Assembly (NCBI RefSeq): GCF_036880405.1
Contig: NZ_JBAJJM010000025.1
Span: 1 to 37,528, forward strand
Direction: 5' to 3'
Source of the DNA: Mannheimia indoligenes
GTDB lineage: Bacteria > Pseudomonadota > Gammaproteobacteria > Enterobacterales > Pasteurellaceae
Length of the DNA: 37,528 nucleotides
Made by a program: the position numbers and the translations under genes. This document shows positions 1 through 7,896 of the stretch, piece by piece; position 1 is the first letter of the stretch, and the number at the start of each line of letters is the position of its first letter. Under the pieces are notes generated by a model. It saw only the letters and a program-made list of their open reading frames with translations, had not been told where the DNA came from and searched no databases.

Positions 1-88
1 AATCACCGCCGTAAGTTTGATGCATATTGCCAAACGGCTCACCGTTGAGCTCAATCATACATTCACCGATGATGGCGAGTTTTTTCAT
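1..88 (-). CDS. kdgK: 2-dehydro-3-deoxygluconokinase, N-terminal fragment (cut by window edge)
   Basis: Only the first 29 codons are present, and the gene runs off the left edge. The translation begins MKKLAIIGECMIEL and continues to a YGGD, which is the start of PfkB-family sugar kinases of the KDG kinase type. The enzyme phosphorylates 2-keto-3-deoxygluconate to KDPG in the cytoplasm. An AGGA-type ribosome site lies just upstream, and only 9 bases separate it from the uxaC stop, so it is the last visible gene of the leftward hexuronate operon. The identification rests on a short N terminus plus a context that fits very well. Confidence 0.8.
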   Translation of the reverse strand, partial: MKKLAIIGECMIELNGEPFGNMHQTYGGD

Positions 89-97
89 TGGTCTATC

Positions 98-1501
98 CTA
101 TTTGAAATAACGTTTCGCATTGTTGTAGCAAATATCTTTAACCATATTGCCAAGCAAATTCAGATCGTTTGGTGCTTCGCCTTTTTCTACCCAGCCACCA
201 ATTAGTTCACACAGGATTCTGCGGAAATATTCGTGGCGAGTATAGGATAAGAAACTGCGAGAGTCGGTTAGCATTCCAACAAATTGACTGAGTAAGCCTA
301 ATTGTGATAATTGCTGTAGCTGGCGTTCCATACCATCTTTTTGGTCGTTGAACCACCAACCTGATCCGAACTGGATTTTGCCTGCAATACCGCCTGTTTG
401 GAAGTTGCCGATCATACTTCCAAGCATTTCATTATCACGAGGGTTTAAGCAGTATAAAATGGTTTTAGGTAGCTGATCAGTTTGATCCATACTGTCTAAT
501 AAGCGAGAAAGTGGTTCGGAAAATGTGCGATCGCCTATTGAGTCAAAGCCAGCATCTGCTCCCAATAATTTGAACATTCTCGTATTATTATTGCGGATTG
601 CCCCGATGTGCATTTGCATTACCCAATTTCGTTTGTGATATTCCGTACCTAACCAAACTAATAAAGAGGTGCTGAATTGAGCTATTTCTTCTTCTGCAAG
701 CGGTTGATTTTGTAATTTTTTTTGCAAAATCTGATCGAGAGTTTTTTCATTTGGAATAGGAGCAAAACGGACGATCTCAATACCGTGATCAGCCGATTTG
801 CAACCGTGTTGATCAAAATGCTCAATACGTTTTAACAGAGCTTGTTTTAATTTATCAAAGGTATTGATTTCAATATCAGCTACTTTGCCTAATTGTTCAA
901 TGTAGTCATTGAATAAGGGTAGCTCGATTTTAAATGCTCTGTCAGGTCGGAAACTTGGCACAACCTCAATATCAAAAGTATTATCTTGTGCGATCGTTTT
1001 ATGATGTTCCAATGAATCAATTGGATCATCTGTAGTACCCACTAATTTGACATTCATTTGTTGCATAATGCCACGTGCTGAAAATTCGGGTTGTTGTAGT
1101 AATTCTTTGCCTTGATACCAAATTTTTTCTGCTGTTTCAGGTGAGAAGAGAGTGTTAGTAATACCAAATGGACGGCGTAATTCTAAGTGTGTCCAGTGAT
1201 AAATTGGGTTACCGATGCATTTTGGTACAGTATCCGCAAATGCTAAGTATTTACTGTATTTATCCGCATCACCGGTGATTAAACGTTCTTCCACACCAGC
1301 TGAACGCATTGCTCGCCATTTATAGTGATCTCCTTCTAACCAAATTTCCGCTAAATTATTGAATTGACGATTTTCTGAGATCTCTTGTGGATTTAGGTGG
1401 CAATGATAGTCAAAAATTGGCTGATCTTTTGCGTAATCGTAATAGAGTTTTTGGGCTGTTGAAGTTGAAAGTAAAAAATCTTCACACAAAAATTGTTTCA
1501 T
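98..1501 (-). CDS. uxaC: Glucuronate isomerase UxaC
   Basis: 467 residues, close to the 470 of E. coli UxaC. It interconverts D-glucuronate and D-fructuronate (or galacturonate and tagaturonate), the first cytoplasmic step of hexuronate use. The N-terminal FDYHCHLNPQEI carries the two metal-site histidines (H33, H35) of this amidohydrolase-fold family. The start is supported by an AGAGAGG ribosome site 5 bases ahead. It lies 15 bases after the SDR gene and 9 bases before kdgK, so these genes are probably cotranscribed. No uxaA or uxaB is visible, which favours glucuronate over galacturonate as the physiological substrate. Confidence 0.96.
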   Translation of the reverse strand: MKQFLCEDFLLSTSTAQKLYYDYAKDQPIFDYHCHLNPQEISENRQFNNLAEIWLEGDHYKWRAMRSAGVEERLITGDADKYSKYLAFADTVPKCIGNPIYHWTHLELRRPFGITNTLFSPETAEKIWYQGKELLQQPEFSARGIMQQMNVKLVGTTDDPIDSLEHHKTIAQDNTFDIEVVPSFRPDRAFKIELPLFNDYIEQLGKVADIEINTFDKLKQALLKRIEHFDQHGCKSADHGIEIVRFAPIPNEKTLDQILQKKLQNQPLAEEEIAQFSTSLLVWLGTEYHKRNWVMQMHIGAIRNNNTRMFKLLGADAGFDSIGDRTFSEPLSRLLDSMDQTDQLPKTILYCLNPRDNEMLGSMIGNFQTGGIAGKIQFGSGWWFNDQKDGMERQLQQLSQLGLLSQFVGMLTDSRSFLSYTRHEYFRRILCELIGGWVEKGEAPNDLNLLGNMVKDICYNNAKRYFK

Positions 1502-1516
1502 AGAAACCTCTCTTGG

Positions 1517-2362
1517 TTATACACCACTATAAGCTGAGAAGCCACCATCTACAGGGACAATGACGCCATTGACGAAACTTGAGTATTGGCTATCAACTAA
1601 AAATAGTAATGCTCCTAATAATTCTTCTGGTTCACCAAAACGTCCCATCGGGGTGTTGGCTAGAATTTTATTCGCTCGAGCAGTTGGATTACCTTCGCTA
1701 TCAAAGAGCAGTCCACGATTTTGGTTACTGACTAAGAAGCCCGGTGCAATTGCATTGCAACGAATTCCCACTTTAGAGAAATAAACTGCCAGCCATTGGG
1801 TAAAGTTGCTAATTGCTGCTTTTGCTCCTGAATAAGCAGGAATTTTGGTTAATGGAGTGAAAGCATTCATACTGGAAATATTGACGATATTTGCTCCCTC
1901 TTTACCAATCATATCTTTGGCAAATACTTGAGTTGGTAACAATGTACCTAAGTAATTTAAATTGAATACAAATTCAACACCTGATTTATCTAGGTCAAAA
2001 AAGGTTTTAGTGCTTTCATTTAAGTCAAAAGTATGGAATTCGTTATCGGTAGTTGCTCTAGGATTATTACCGCCAGCACCGTTAATTAAAATATCGCAAG
2101 TTCCTAAGTCAGCAGTAACTTGGTCACGTACTGCTTTAATATTCTCTAATTCTAGAACGTTTGTTTGATAAGCTTTTGCTATACCACCTTCAGTATTGAT
2201 TTCATCTGCTATTTTTTGTGCGGCTTCTAAATTTAAATCAAGCAAAGCGATTTTTGCGTTAGTTTTAGCTAACTCTTTGGCTAAGAAGGCGCATAAAACA
2301 CCACCGGCACCTGTAACAACAATGACTTTATCTTTTAAATTGTGATTTTGTGCAATATTCAT
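1517..2362 (-). CDS. uxuB: SDR-type D-mannonate oxidoreductase (fructuronate reductase)
   Basis: Short-chain dehydrogenase of 281 residues. It has the nucleotide-binding TGAGG near residues 17-21, NGAGG at 94-98, the catalytic Ser163/164 and the Tyr177-x3-Lys181 pair, and a C-terminal VDGGFSA. Context and resemblance to the Bacillus YjmF / Haemophilus HI0048 group indicate NAD(P)H reduction of fructuronate to D-mannonate. It is unrelated to the long-chain E. coli UxuB. The reading frame stays open upstream to a TTG at 2419, but that TTG lies inside an RNA hairpin. The ATG at 2362 has an AGAGGA ribosome site and fits the family length. The substrate is inferred from context. Confidence 0.85.
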   Translation of the reverse strand: MNIAQNHNLKDKVIVVTGAGGVLCAFLAKELAKTNAKIALLDLNLEAAQKIADEINTEGGIAKAYQTNVLELENIKAVRDQVTADLGTCDILINGAGGNNPRATTDNEFHTFDLNESTKTFFDLDKSGVEFVFNLNYLGTLLPTQVFAKDMIGKEGANIVNISSMNAFTPLTKIPAYSGAKAAISNFTQWLAVYFSKVGIRCNAIAPGFLVSNQNRGLLFDSEGNPTARANKILANTPMGRFGEPEELLGALLFLVDSQYSSFVNGVIVPVDGGFSAYSGV

Positions 2363-2397
2363 TAATTTATCCTCTCTATTTATATTCTTATAAAAAT

Positions 2398-2422
2398 CTA
2401 TCGCTACCTTGGGTAGCAATAG
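2398..2422 (-). terminator. Intercistronic stem-loop between dctP and uxuB
   Basis: An 11-bp stem (including one U-G pair) with a 3-base CAA loop, followed on the minus strand by a run of five T. It lies about 16 bases after the dctP stop and 35 bases before the uxuB start. It looks like a leaky terminator or a 3'-end stabiliser that would keep the binding-protein mRNA more abundant than the downstream enzyme genes. Function is inferred from structure and position. Confidence 0.6.
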
Positions 2423-2438
2423 ATTTATGTGTTTTAAA

Positions 2439-3437
2439 TTATTTAGCTGTTGGTGCTAAAGCATCAATTTTTTCTACTAAGCTACCAATTGCCGGATTTG
2501 CTTTTGCTTCGTCTTTCATTGGTTTAGTCGCATCAATAAATGGTTGTTTTTCAACTGTGATGAATTTAACTCCCATTTGTTCTTGTGCTTTTTTCTTCTC
2601 TTCTTCAATCATTTTCGCCCATAAATCTTTATGCGACATCATTGAGTTATTAGCAGCTGTTTTGATTGCTTTTTGTTGTTCAGGTGTTAATTTAGCCCAC
2701 GTTTTTTCGCTGATTAATAGCACATCTGGGATCATTGTATGTTCATCTTGGCTGAAGATTTTTGATACTTCACCGTGACGAGCTAAGGTTAATGCAGTTT
2801 CGTTATTTTCTGCTGCATCAACCACTTTTTGTTGTAAGGCTGTATAAAGTTCACCGTATGCTAAAGGCGTTGCTGAGCCTCCAAGAAGTTCCATCATTTT
2901 TACAGCACTTGGACTTGGTTGAACACGAACTTTTAAGCCTTTTAAATCAGCAGGTGTTCTGATTTCTTTATTTGCATAGAAGCTACGAGCACCACCATCA
3001 TAGTAAGTTAGCCCTAAAAATCCTTTACCTTGAGAAGCTTCTAAGATTTTTTGACCTACTTCAGGATCTTTTAATGCAGTGTAATAGTGATCTACATTAT
3101 GAAATAGATAAGGAATATTAAATGCACCATAAGTTGGCTCGAATGATTCCATTTCACTTGCATTTGATTTTGCCATATCTAATGAACCTGCTTGTAGTAA
3201 TTCAATTGATTCACGCTGAGTACCTAGCTGACTATTTGGATAGACACGAATTACAACTTCTCCATTCGTTAATTCTTTGACTTCATCTGCCATTTTTTGC
3301 ATAGAAATATGAACTGGGTGAGTTTTATCATTATTATGATTTAGTTTTAATGTTGTTTTTGCTGAAGCAGAAAATGCTAAACCTAGCGATAAAACTGTTG
3401 CTAATGAAGTTGAAAGAAGCGTTTTTTTAGTGAACAT
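2439..3437 (-). CDS. TRAP transporter substrate-binding protein (DctP family), probable hexuronate binder
   Basis: 332 residues with a clear signal peptide (MFTKK, a hydrophobic stretch, then AFSASA with cleavage near residue 26), so it is a periplasmic protein. The DctP signature is present: GLKVRVQPS with the conserved carboxylate-binding Arg171, a GGARSFYANK segment near 148-157, and PLAYGELYTALQQKVVDAAE at 191-210. A GGAG ribosome site precedes the ATG. It would hand a sugar acid to the DctQM permease encoded on the other strand. In TRAP systems that sit beside uxu/kdg genes the ligand is usually glucuronate or galacturonate. The exact ligand here is inferred. Confidence 0.92.
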   Translation of the reverse strand: MFTKKTLLSTSLATVLSLGLAFSASAKTTLKLNHNNDKTHPVHISMQKMADEVKELTNGEVVIRVYPNSQLGTQRESIELLQAGSLDMAKSNASEMESFEPTYGAFNIPYLFHNVDHYYTALKDPEVGQKILEASQGKGFLGLTYYDGGARSFYANKEIRTPADLKGLKVRVQPSPSAVKMMELLGGSATPLAYGELYTALQQKVVDAAENNETALTLARHGEVSKIFSQDEHTMIPDVLLISEKTWAKLTPEQQKAIKTAANNSMMSHKDLWAKMIEEEKKKAQEQMGVKFITVEKQPFIDATKPMKDEAKANPAIGSLVEKIDALAPTAK

Positions 3438-3514
3438 ATTGAGTTCTCCTAGATAAAGTTAAAATTTCAAAATCTACAATTCGCTAATGTATCCATTTGT
3501 TGAATTGTTAATCT

Positions 3515-3543
3515 ATCATACAAAGCTATTTTTTACATATCAA
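3515..3543 (-). promoter_or_regulatory. Sigma-70 promoter for the dctP-uxuB-uxaC-kdgK operon
   Basis: On the minus strand TTGATA (3538-3543) and TATGAT (3515-3520) are separated by exactly 17 bases. The predicted transcription start near 3508 gives a leader of about 70 bases. The start is about 60.5 bases from the centre of the CRP site, the classical class I activation distance. Confidence 0.7.
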
Positions 3544-3557
3544 ACCAAAATTTCTAA

Positions 3558-3579
3558 ATTGGTGATCCAGATCACAAAA
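3558..3579. promoter_or_regulatory. CRP (cAMP receptor protein) binding site
   Basis: GGTGATCCAGATCACA at 3561-3576 matches TGTGA-N6-TCACA in 9 of 10 core positions and has AT-rich flanks. It sits between the divergent promoters, centred at 3568.5. From there it is about 60 bases from both inferred starts, so one site could activate both operons when preferred sugars are scarce. Confidence 0.75.
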
Positions 3580-3593
3580 TTAATAATTTCTTA

Positions 3594-3622
3594 TTGCAAA
3601 AAATAACCATATTGAGCAGAAT
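3594..3622 (+). promoter_or_regulatory. Candidate promoter for the dctQM-GH31-uxuR-uxuA operon
   Basis: TTGCAA (3594-3599) and CAGAAT (3617-3622) are 17 bases apart. The -10 element is weak, as expected for an activator-dependent promoter. The implied start near 3629 falls inside the UxuR-like operator and is 60.5 bases from the CRP centre. Assigned from spacing, so moderate confidence. Confidence 0.5.
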
Positions 3623-3635
3623 TGGTTTACCAATT
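3620..3635. promoter_or_regulatory. UxuR/ExuR-type operator
   Basis: AATTGGTTTACCAATT is a palindrome apart from its two central bases. It matches the TTGGT-N2-ACCAA core recognised by hexuronate GntR-family repressors of E. coli (UxuR, ExuR). It overlaps the inferred start of the rightward operon that encodes a UxuR homologue, so autoregulated repression relieved by a hexuronate intermediate is likely. Confidence 0.75.
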
Positions 3636-3671
3636 TTGTTTGTTGAGTCATTACTTGTTAAAGAGGGTTGT

Positions 3672-4163
3672 ATGGATAATTTTGTATCTAAGATTGATAA
3701 AGCATTATCTGCCTTATGTGTCATCATCAGTATTCTTCTTGTTATTTGTGTTGTTTGGCAAGTGTTTTCACGATTTGTATTACAAGACCCTAGTGTCTAT
3801 ACCGATGAACTGGCTCGTTTTTCATTTATTTGGGTTGGTTTAATCGGGGCAGCTTATGCATTTGGTCAGAAAAAGCATTTGGCTATTGATTTATTAGCGA
3901 CGAAGTTGGAATCTTCACCAGATAAATTAAGATGTCTAAATTTAGTAGTTAACTTAATTAGCTTGTGTTTCATTGTGTTGGTTATGTGCTATGGAGGCAT
4001 TAAATTAGTGAGCTCTACAATAAATGCTGGACAAATTTCTCCAGTATTAGGTGTAGAAATGGGGTTAGTTTATAGTGCCATTCCACTAAGTGGCTTCTTT
4101 ATGTTGGTTTATGTGATTCGTGATTTATTTACGTTAGCTAAACCAGTCTCTTCATTAAATTAA
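3672..4163 (+). CDS. TRAP transporter small membrane subunit (DctQ family)
   Basis: 163 residues from the ATG at 3672 (MDNFVSKIDKA), with four hydrophobic segments. It contains the DctQ hallmark TDELARFSFIWVGLIGAAYA followed by FGQKKHLAIDLL. The frame is open from a TTG at 3594, but that longer version would begin upstream of the operator and inferred transcription start. The ATG at 3672 has AGAGGG just before it and gives normal family length. It pairs with the DctM subunit 16 bases downstream in the inner membrane. The binding protein is encoded divergently. Confidence 0.92.
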   Translation: MDNFVSKIDKALSALCVIISILLVICVVWQVFSRFVLQDPSVYTDELARFSFIWVGLIGAAYAFGQKKHLAIDLLATKLESSPDKLRCLNLVVNLISLCFIVLVMCYGGIKLVSSTINAGQISPVLGVEMGLVYSAIPLSGFFMLVYVIRDLFTLAKPVSSLN

Positions 4164-4179
4164 TATAGGAGAACATATT

Positions 4180-5481
4180 ATGGAATGGTCAGTCGTTCTT
4201 GTGCTTTGTTCCACATTCTTTCTTTTCCTTTTTATTGGTGTACCAATTTCATTTTCTATTGGCTTAGCGTCTTTGATTACTGTGATGATGTCGGTACCTT
4301 TTGATGCTGCAATTACCGTAATTACTCAAAAAATGGCTTCTGGCTTAGATAGTTTCTCATTACTTGCAATCCCATTCTTTATTCTTGCAGGTAATATAAT
4401 GAATCGTGGCGGGATTGCATTACGTCTGATTGAATTTGCCAAAGTGATTGGTGGTCGTTTGCCGGGTTCACTTGCTCACGTAAATGTGTTAGCAAATATG
4501 ATGTTTGGTTCAATTTCAGGCTCTGCGGTTGCTTCTGGTGCTGCAATGGGTGGGATTATGTCTCCATTGCAAAGGAAGGAGGGCTATGATCCGGCATTTT
4601 CAGCAGCTGTAAATATTGCTTCTTGTCCAACAGGGCTACTTATTCCTCCAAGCAATACTTTTATTGTCTATTCATTAGTGACAGGTGGAACATCAATCGG
4701 AGCGTTATTCTTAGCTGGCTATATTCCGGGTATTCTAATGGGATTATCCATTATGTTGATTATTGGATATATTGCCAAAAAGCGTAATTACCCTGTTTCA
4801 CCAAAGCCAACCAAATCTGAGGTGGTTAAGAAAACCTTAGATGCGTTACCAAGCCTTGGTTTAATTGTTGTCATTATGGGGGGAATTATAGGTGGTATTT
4901 TCACAGCAACTGAAGCATCAGCTTTTGCAGTTGTTTATACCCTTATTCTTGCTGTATTGATTTATCGTGAGGTATCAATTAAGGAATTGCCGAAAGTGAT
5001 TTTAGAATCCGTAGTCACTACTGCAATTGTATTGCTCTTAATTGGTACATCAATGGGTATGTCTTGGGTAATGGCAAACGCAGATATCCCTTATACTATT
5101 AGTGATGGTTTATTGGCAATCTCAGATAATCCAATTGTGATTTTATTAATCATCAATATTATCTTATTGATTGTAGGTGTATTTATGGATATGACACCGG
5201 CACTTCTTATCTTTACCCCCATTTTCTTCCCAATTGTTACTGATTTAGGTATGGATCCTGTTCATTTCGGTATCTTAATGGCATTTAACTTATCAATTGG
5301 TATTTGTACACCTCCAGTTGGTAGTGCATTGTTCATTGGCTGTTCAGTTGGCGGTGTGAAAATTAATCAAGTGATTAAACCGTTGCTACCGTTTTATGCA
5401 GCTTTAATCTTGGCATTATTATTAGTAACTTACGTACCTTCACTAAGCCTTGCCTTACCACAGTTGCTATTAGGTTATTAA
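4180..5481 (+). CDS. TRAP transporter large permease subunit (DctM family)
   Basis: 433 residues, about 12 hydrophobic segments, typical DctM length. Features include the N-terminal FLFIGVPISFSIGLASL, the conserved SGSAVASGAAMGGIMSP region and a late GICTPPVGSALFIGCSV. It is the sodium-coupled translocation channel that works with DctQ and the periplasmic DctP-type protein. A TAGGAG ribosome site precedes the start. It lies 14 bases before the GH31 gene, in the same operon. Confidence 0.95.
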   Translation: MEWSVVLVLCSTFFLFLFIGVPISFSIGLASLITVMMSVPFDAAITVITQKMASGLDSFSLLAIPFFILAGNIMNRGGIALRLIEFAKVIGGRLPGSLAHVNVLANMMFGSISGSAVASGAAMGGIMSPLQRKEGYDPAFSAAVNIASCPTGLLIPPSNTFIVYSLVTGGTSIGALFLAGYIPGILMGLSIMLIIGYIAKKRNYPVSPKPTKSEVVKKTLDALPSLGLIVVIMGGIIGGIFTATEASAFAVVYTLILAVLIYREVSIKELPKVILESVVTTAIVLLLIGTSMGMSWVMANADIPYTISDGLLAISDNPIVILLIINIILLIVGVFMDMTPALLIFTPIFFPIVTDLGMDPVHFGILMAFNLSIGICTPPVGSALFIGCSVGGVKINQVIKPLLPFYAALILALLLVTYVPSLSLALPQLLLGY

Positions 5482-5495
5482 TCAAGGAATAAAAA

Positions 5496-7874
5496 ATGAA
5501 AACATTAAAAAATTGGCGGTTTAGCAAGCACGAAAATAATCGTATTGATATTGAATGTGAGCGTGGTATTGGATTACATATTTTTGTATTAGATCAAGAT
5601 ATTTTTCGTATTGCTTTTACAAAAAACAATGAATTTAAAGTGCCTGCAACTTGGGCAATTAGCCCAAATACAGATGATGTGGAATGGAAAGGGAGAGATA
5701 AGTGGTCTGTAGAAGGTTTTTCATTACCTGATTACAATGTGGACGAATTTGCAAATTCTTTAGAAATTTCGACCGCTTGTTTAAAAGTAATTCTACATCA
5801 GCCACTTTATTTGGAATGGCAGCGTAAAGTTGATGGGGAGTGGAAAACCTTTGCATCAGATCGTAAAACGGGAGCTTATCTCTTTGGAATTTCTAATACT
5901 AATGTTACCCACTATCTAAATCGTAGCGTGAATGAACAATACTATGGTTTAGGGGAAAAAACGGGGAATTTAAACCGACACGGTCGTCGTTTTGAGATGC
6001 GTAATATTGATGCAATGGGTTATAACGCAGAGTATATGGATCCGCTTTATAAACATATTCCATTCTATATTACTCATTCAGAAGAAGCGAGTTATGGTAT
6101 TTATTACGATAACTTAGCTCCGTGTTGGTTTGTATTAGGTAGCGAAATTGATAACTACCACGCTTATTATCGCAATTACAAAGCAGAAGATGGCGATCTT
6201 GATTACTATATGATTTTAGGTCCACAAATTTTAGAAGTTACTAAAAAATATACTAAATTGACAGGCGGTACGATTTTTGGTCCTCGTTGGAGCTTAGGAT
6301 ATAGTGGCTCAACGATGAGTTATACTGATGCTCCCGATGCTCAAGTGCAGCTCAAAAAATTCGTAGATTTATGTCGTGAACACAACATTCCCTGTGATTC
6401 ATTTCAATTATCTTCAGGCTATACCTCCATTAACGGTAAACGCTATGTGTTTAACTGGAACTACGACAAAGTGCCTGAACCGAAATTAATGAGTCAATAC
6501 TTCTTGGATGCAGGAATGAATTTGGCGGCAAATATCAAACCTTGTTTGTTGCAAGATCACCCTCGTTACAATGAAGTCGCGGAAAAAGGCTTATTTATTA
6601 AGGATTCAGAATCCGATAATCCTGAACGTTCAATGTTTTGGGATGATGAAGGTTCGCATTTAGATTTCACGAATCCAGCAACGGTAGATTGGTGGAAATC
6701 AAACGTAAAAACGCAATTGATGGAAATGGGTATTGGTTCAACGTGGAACGATAATAATGAATATGAAGTTTGGGATGATTATGCGAAATGCTATTTCTTT
6801 GGAAAAGGTTTGCCAATTAAATTGCTTCGTCCATTACAGCCATTATTAATGATGAAATCGTCCTTTGAGGCTCAAAAAGAGTTTACCCCAAATATTCGAC
6901 CTTATCTGATTTCTCGTTCCGGTTCAGCTGGTATGAACCGCTATGTACAAACTTGGTCAGGAGATAACCGTACCAGTTGGCATACTTTGAAATACAACAT
7001 CAAAATGGGTTTAGGAATGAGCCTATCTGGTCTCTATAATGTAGGGCATGATGTAGGTGGTTTCTCTGGAAATAAACCTGAACCAGAATTGTTTGTGCGT
7101 TGGGTTCAAAATGGCGTAATGCACCCACGTTTTACCATACATTCTTGGAATGATGATAAAACAGTTAATGAGCCTTGGATGTATCCTGAAGTTACCAATA
7201 TTATTCGTGACACTATTCAGCTTCGTTATCGTTTAATGCCATATATCTATAATTTGCTATGGCAAGCACATACACAATCAGAACCAATGTTACGCCCGAC
7301 ATTCTTAGATCACGAACAGGATGTAAATACGTTTGTAGAAAATGATGATTACTTATTCGGTAAGGATTTATTGGTAGCCTCAGTAGTGGAAGAAGGGCAG
7401 CGTCAACGAGAAGTTTATTTACCTCGTAACTATGTAGGTTGGTATGATTTTTATACACATCAATGGTATTATGGTGGAGACACAATCACTGTTGATGCAC
7501 CTTTAGAACGTATTCCATTATTCTTAAGAGCCGGTTCTATCATCCCTCTTGGTTCAAAAGGACGTTCTAATATATTAACAGATGATTACCGTGAATTGTT
7601 GATTATGCCGTTTATTGATCAAGGTAAAACAACATCATCTATTTTTGATGATGATGGAGTAAGTTTTGACTATTTAAACGGTAAATACTTAACTTTAGAC
7701 ATTGAGTTAGATTGTTCAAATACAGCAGTTAAAGTCAATTTAACTAAAACAGGTCAATATGAGCCACAATATAAAGAACTTGTCTTTACTTTACCTCATA
7801 CCGAAACCCGCCAATTAATCGTTAATGGCAAGCCTGTTGAAAATGGCTATAAGTTATCTATTTTAGATATTTAA
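5496..7874 (+). CDS. GH31 family retaining alpha-glycosidase (substrate uncertain; possibly an alpha-linked uronide)
   Basis: 792 residues with no signal peptide, so cytoplasmic. The family 31 layout is clear: an N-terminal beta domain with YYGLGEKTG (149-157), a (beta/alpha)8 barrel from about 260, the nucleophile motif WNDNNE (417-422, Asp419), the acid/base motif WSGDN (487-491, Asp490), then LSGLYNVGHDVGGF and a C-terminal beta region. GH31 includes alpha-glucosidases, alpha-xylosidases and sulfoquinovosidases. It sits in frame between the TRAP permease and uxuR genes with a ribosome site AAGGAA. That context suggests it cleaves an imported alpha-glycoside containing glucuronate. The real substrate cannot be read from the sequence; alpha-glucosidase or alpha-xylosidase remain possible. 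One exact uptake sequence lies inside it. Confidence 0.93.
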   Translation: MKTLKNWRFSKHENNRIDIECERGIGLHIFVLDQDIFRIAFTKNNEFKVPATWAISPNTDDVEWKGRDKWSVEGFSLPDYNVDEFANSLEISTACLKVILHQPLYLEWQRKVDGEWKTFASDRKTGAYLFGISNTNVTHYLNRSVNEQYYGLGEKTGNLNRHGRRFEMRNIDAMGYNAEYMDPLYKHIPFYITHSEEASYGIYYDNLAPCWFVLGSEIDNYHAYYRNYKAEDGDLDYYMILGPQILEVTKKYTKLTGGTIFGPRWSLGYSGSTMSYTDAPDAQVQLKKFVDLCREHNIPCDSFQLSSGYTSINGKRYVFNWNYDKVPEPKLMSQYFLDAGMNLAANIKPCLLQDHPRYNEVAEKGLFIKDSESDNPERSMFWDDEGSHLDFTNPATVDWWKSNVKTQLMEMGIGSTWNDNNEYEVWDDYAKCYFFGKGLPIKLLRPLQPLLMMKSSFEAQKEFTPNIRPYLISRSGSAGMNRYVQTWSGDNRTSWHTLKYNIKMGLGMSLSGLYNVGHDVGGFSGNKPEPELFVRWVQNGVMHPRFTIHSWNDDKTVNEPWMYPEVTNIIRDTIQLRYRLMPYIYNLLWQAHTQSEPMLRPTFLDHEQDVNTFVENDDYLFGKDLLVASVVEEGQRQREVYLPRNYVGWYDFYTHQWYYGGDTITVDAPLERIPLFLRAGSIIPLGSKGRSNILTDDYRELLIMPFIDQGKTTSSIFDDDGVSFDYLNGKYLTLDIELDCSNTAVKVNLTKTGQYEPQYKELVFTLPHTETRQLIVNGKPVENGYKLSILDI
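5772..5780 (-). repeat. DNA uptake sequence core (ACCGCTTGT) inside the GH31 gene
   Basis: Exact complement of the ACAAGCGGT core. It is the only exact copy I found in the first 10 kb, although degenerate copies occur near 703 and 9446. Confidence 0.7.
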
Positions 7875-7896
7875 TTAGAGGCACTATTAGAAACAT

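Noticed and set aside
2363..2419. Longer N terminus for the SDR reductase starting at a TTG
   Set aside because: The TTG is inside a strong hairpin, has no ribosome site, and the extra residues do not look like the family; ATG at 2362 is better.
3594..3671. Longer DctQ protein starting at 3594
   Set aside because: It would translate the operator and inferred promoter region; the ATG at 3672 gives normal family length.
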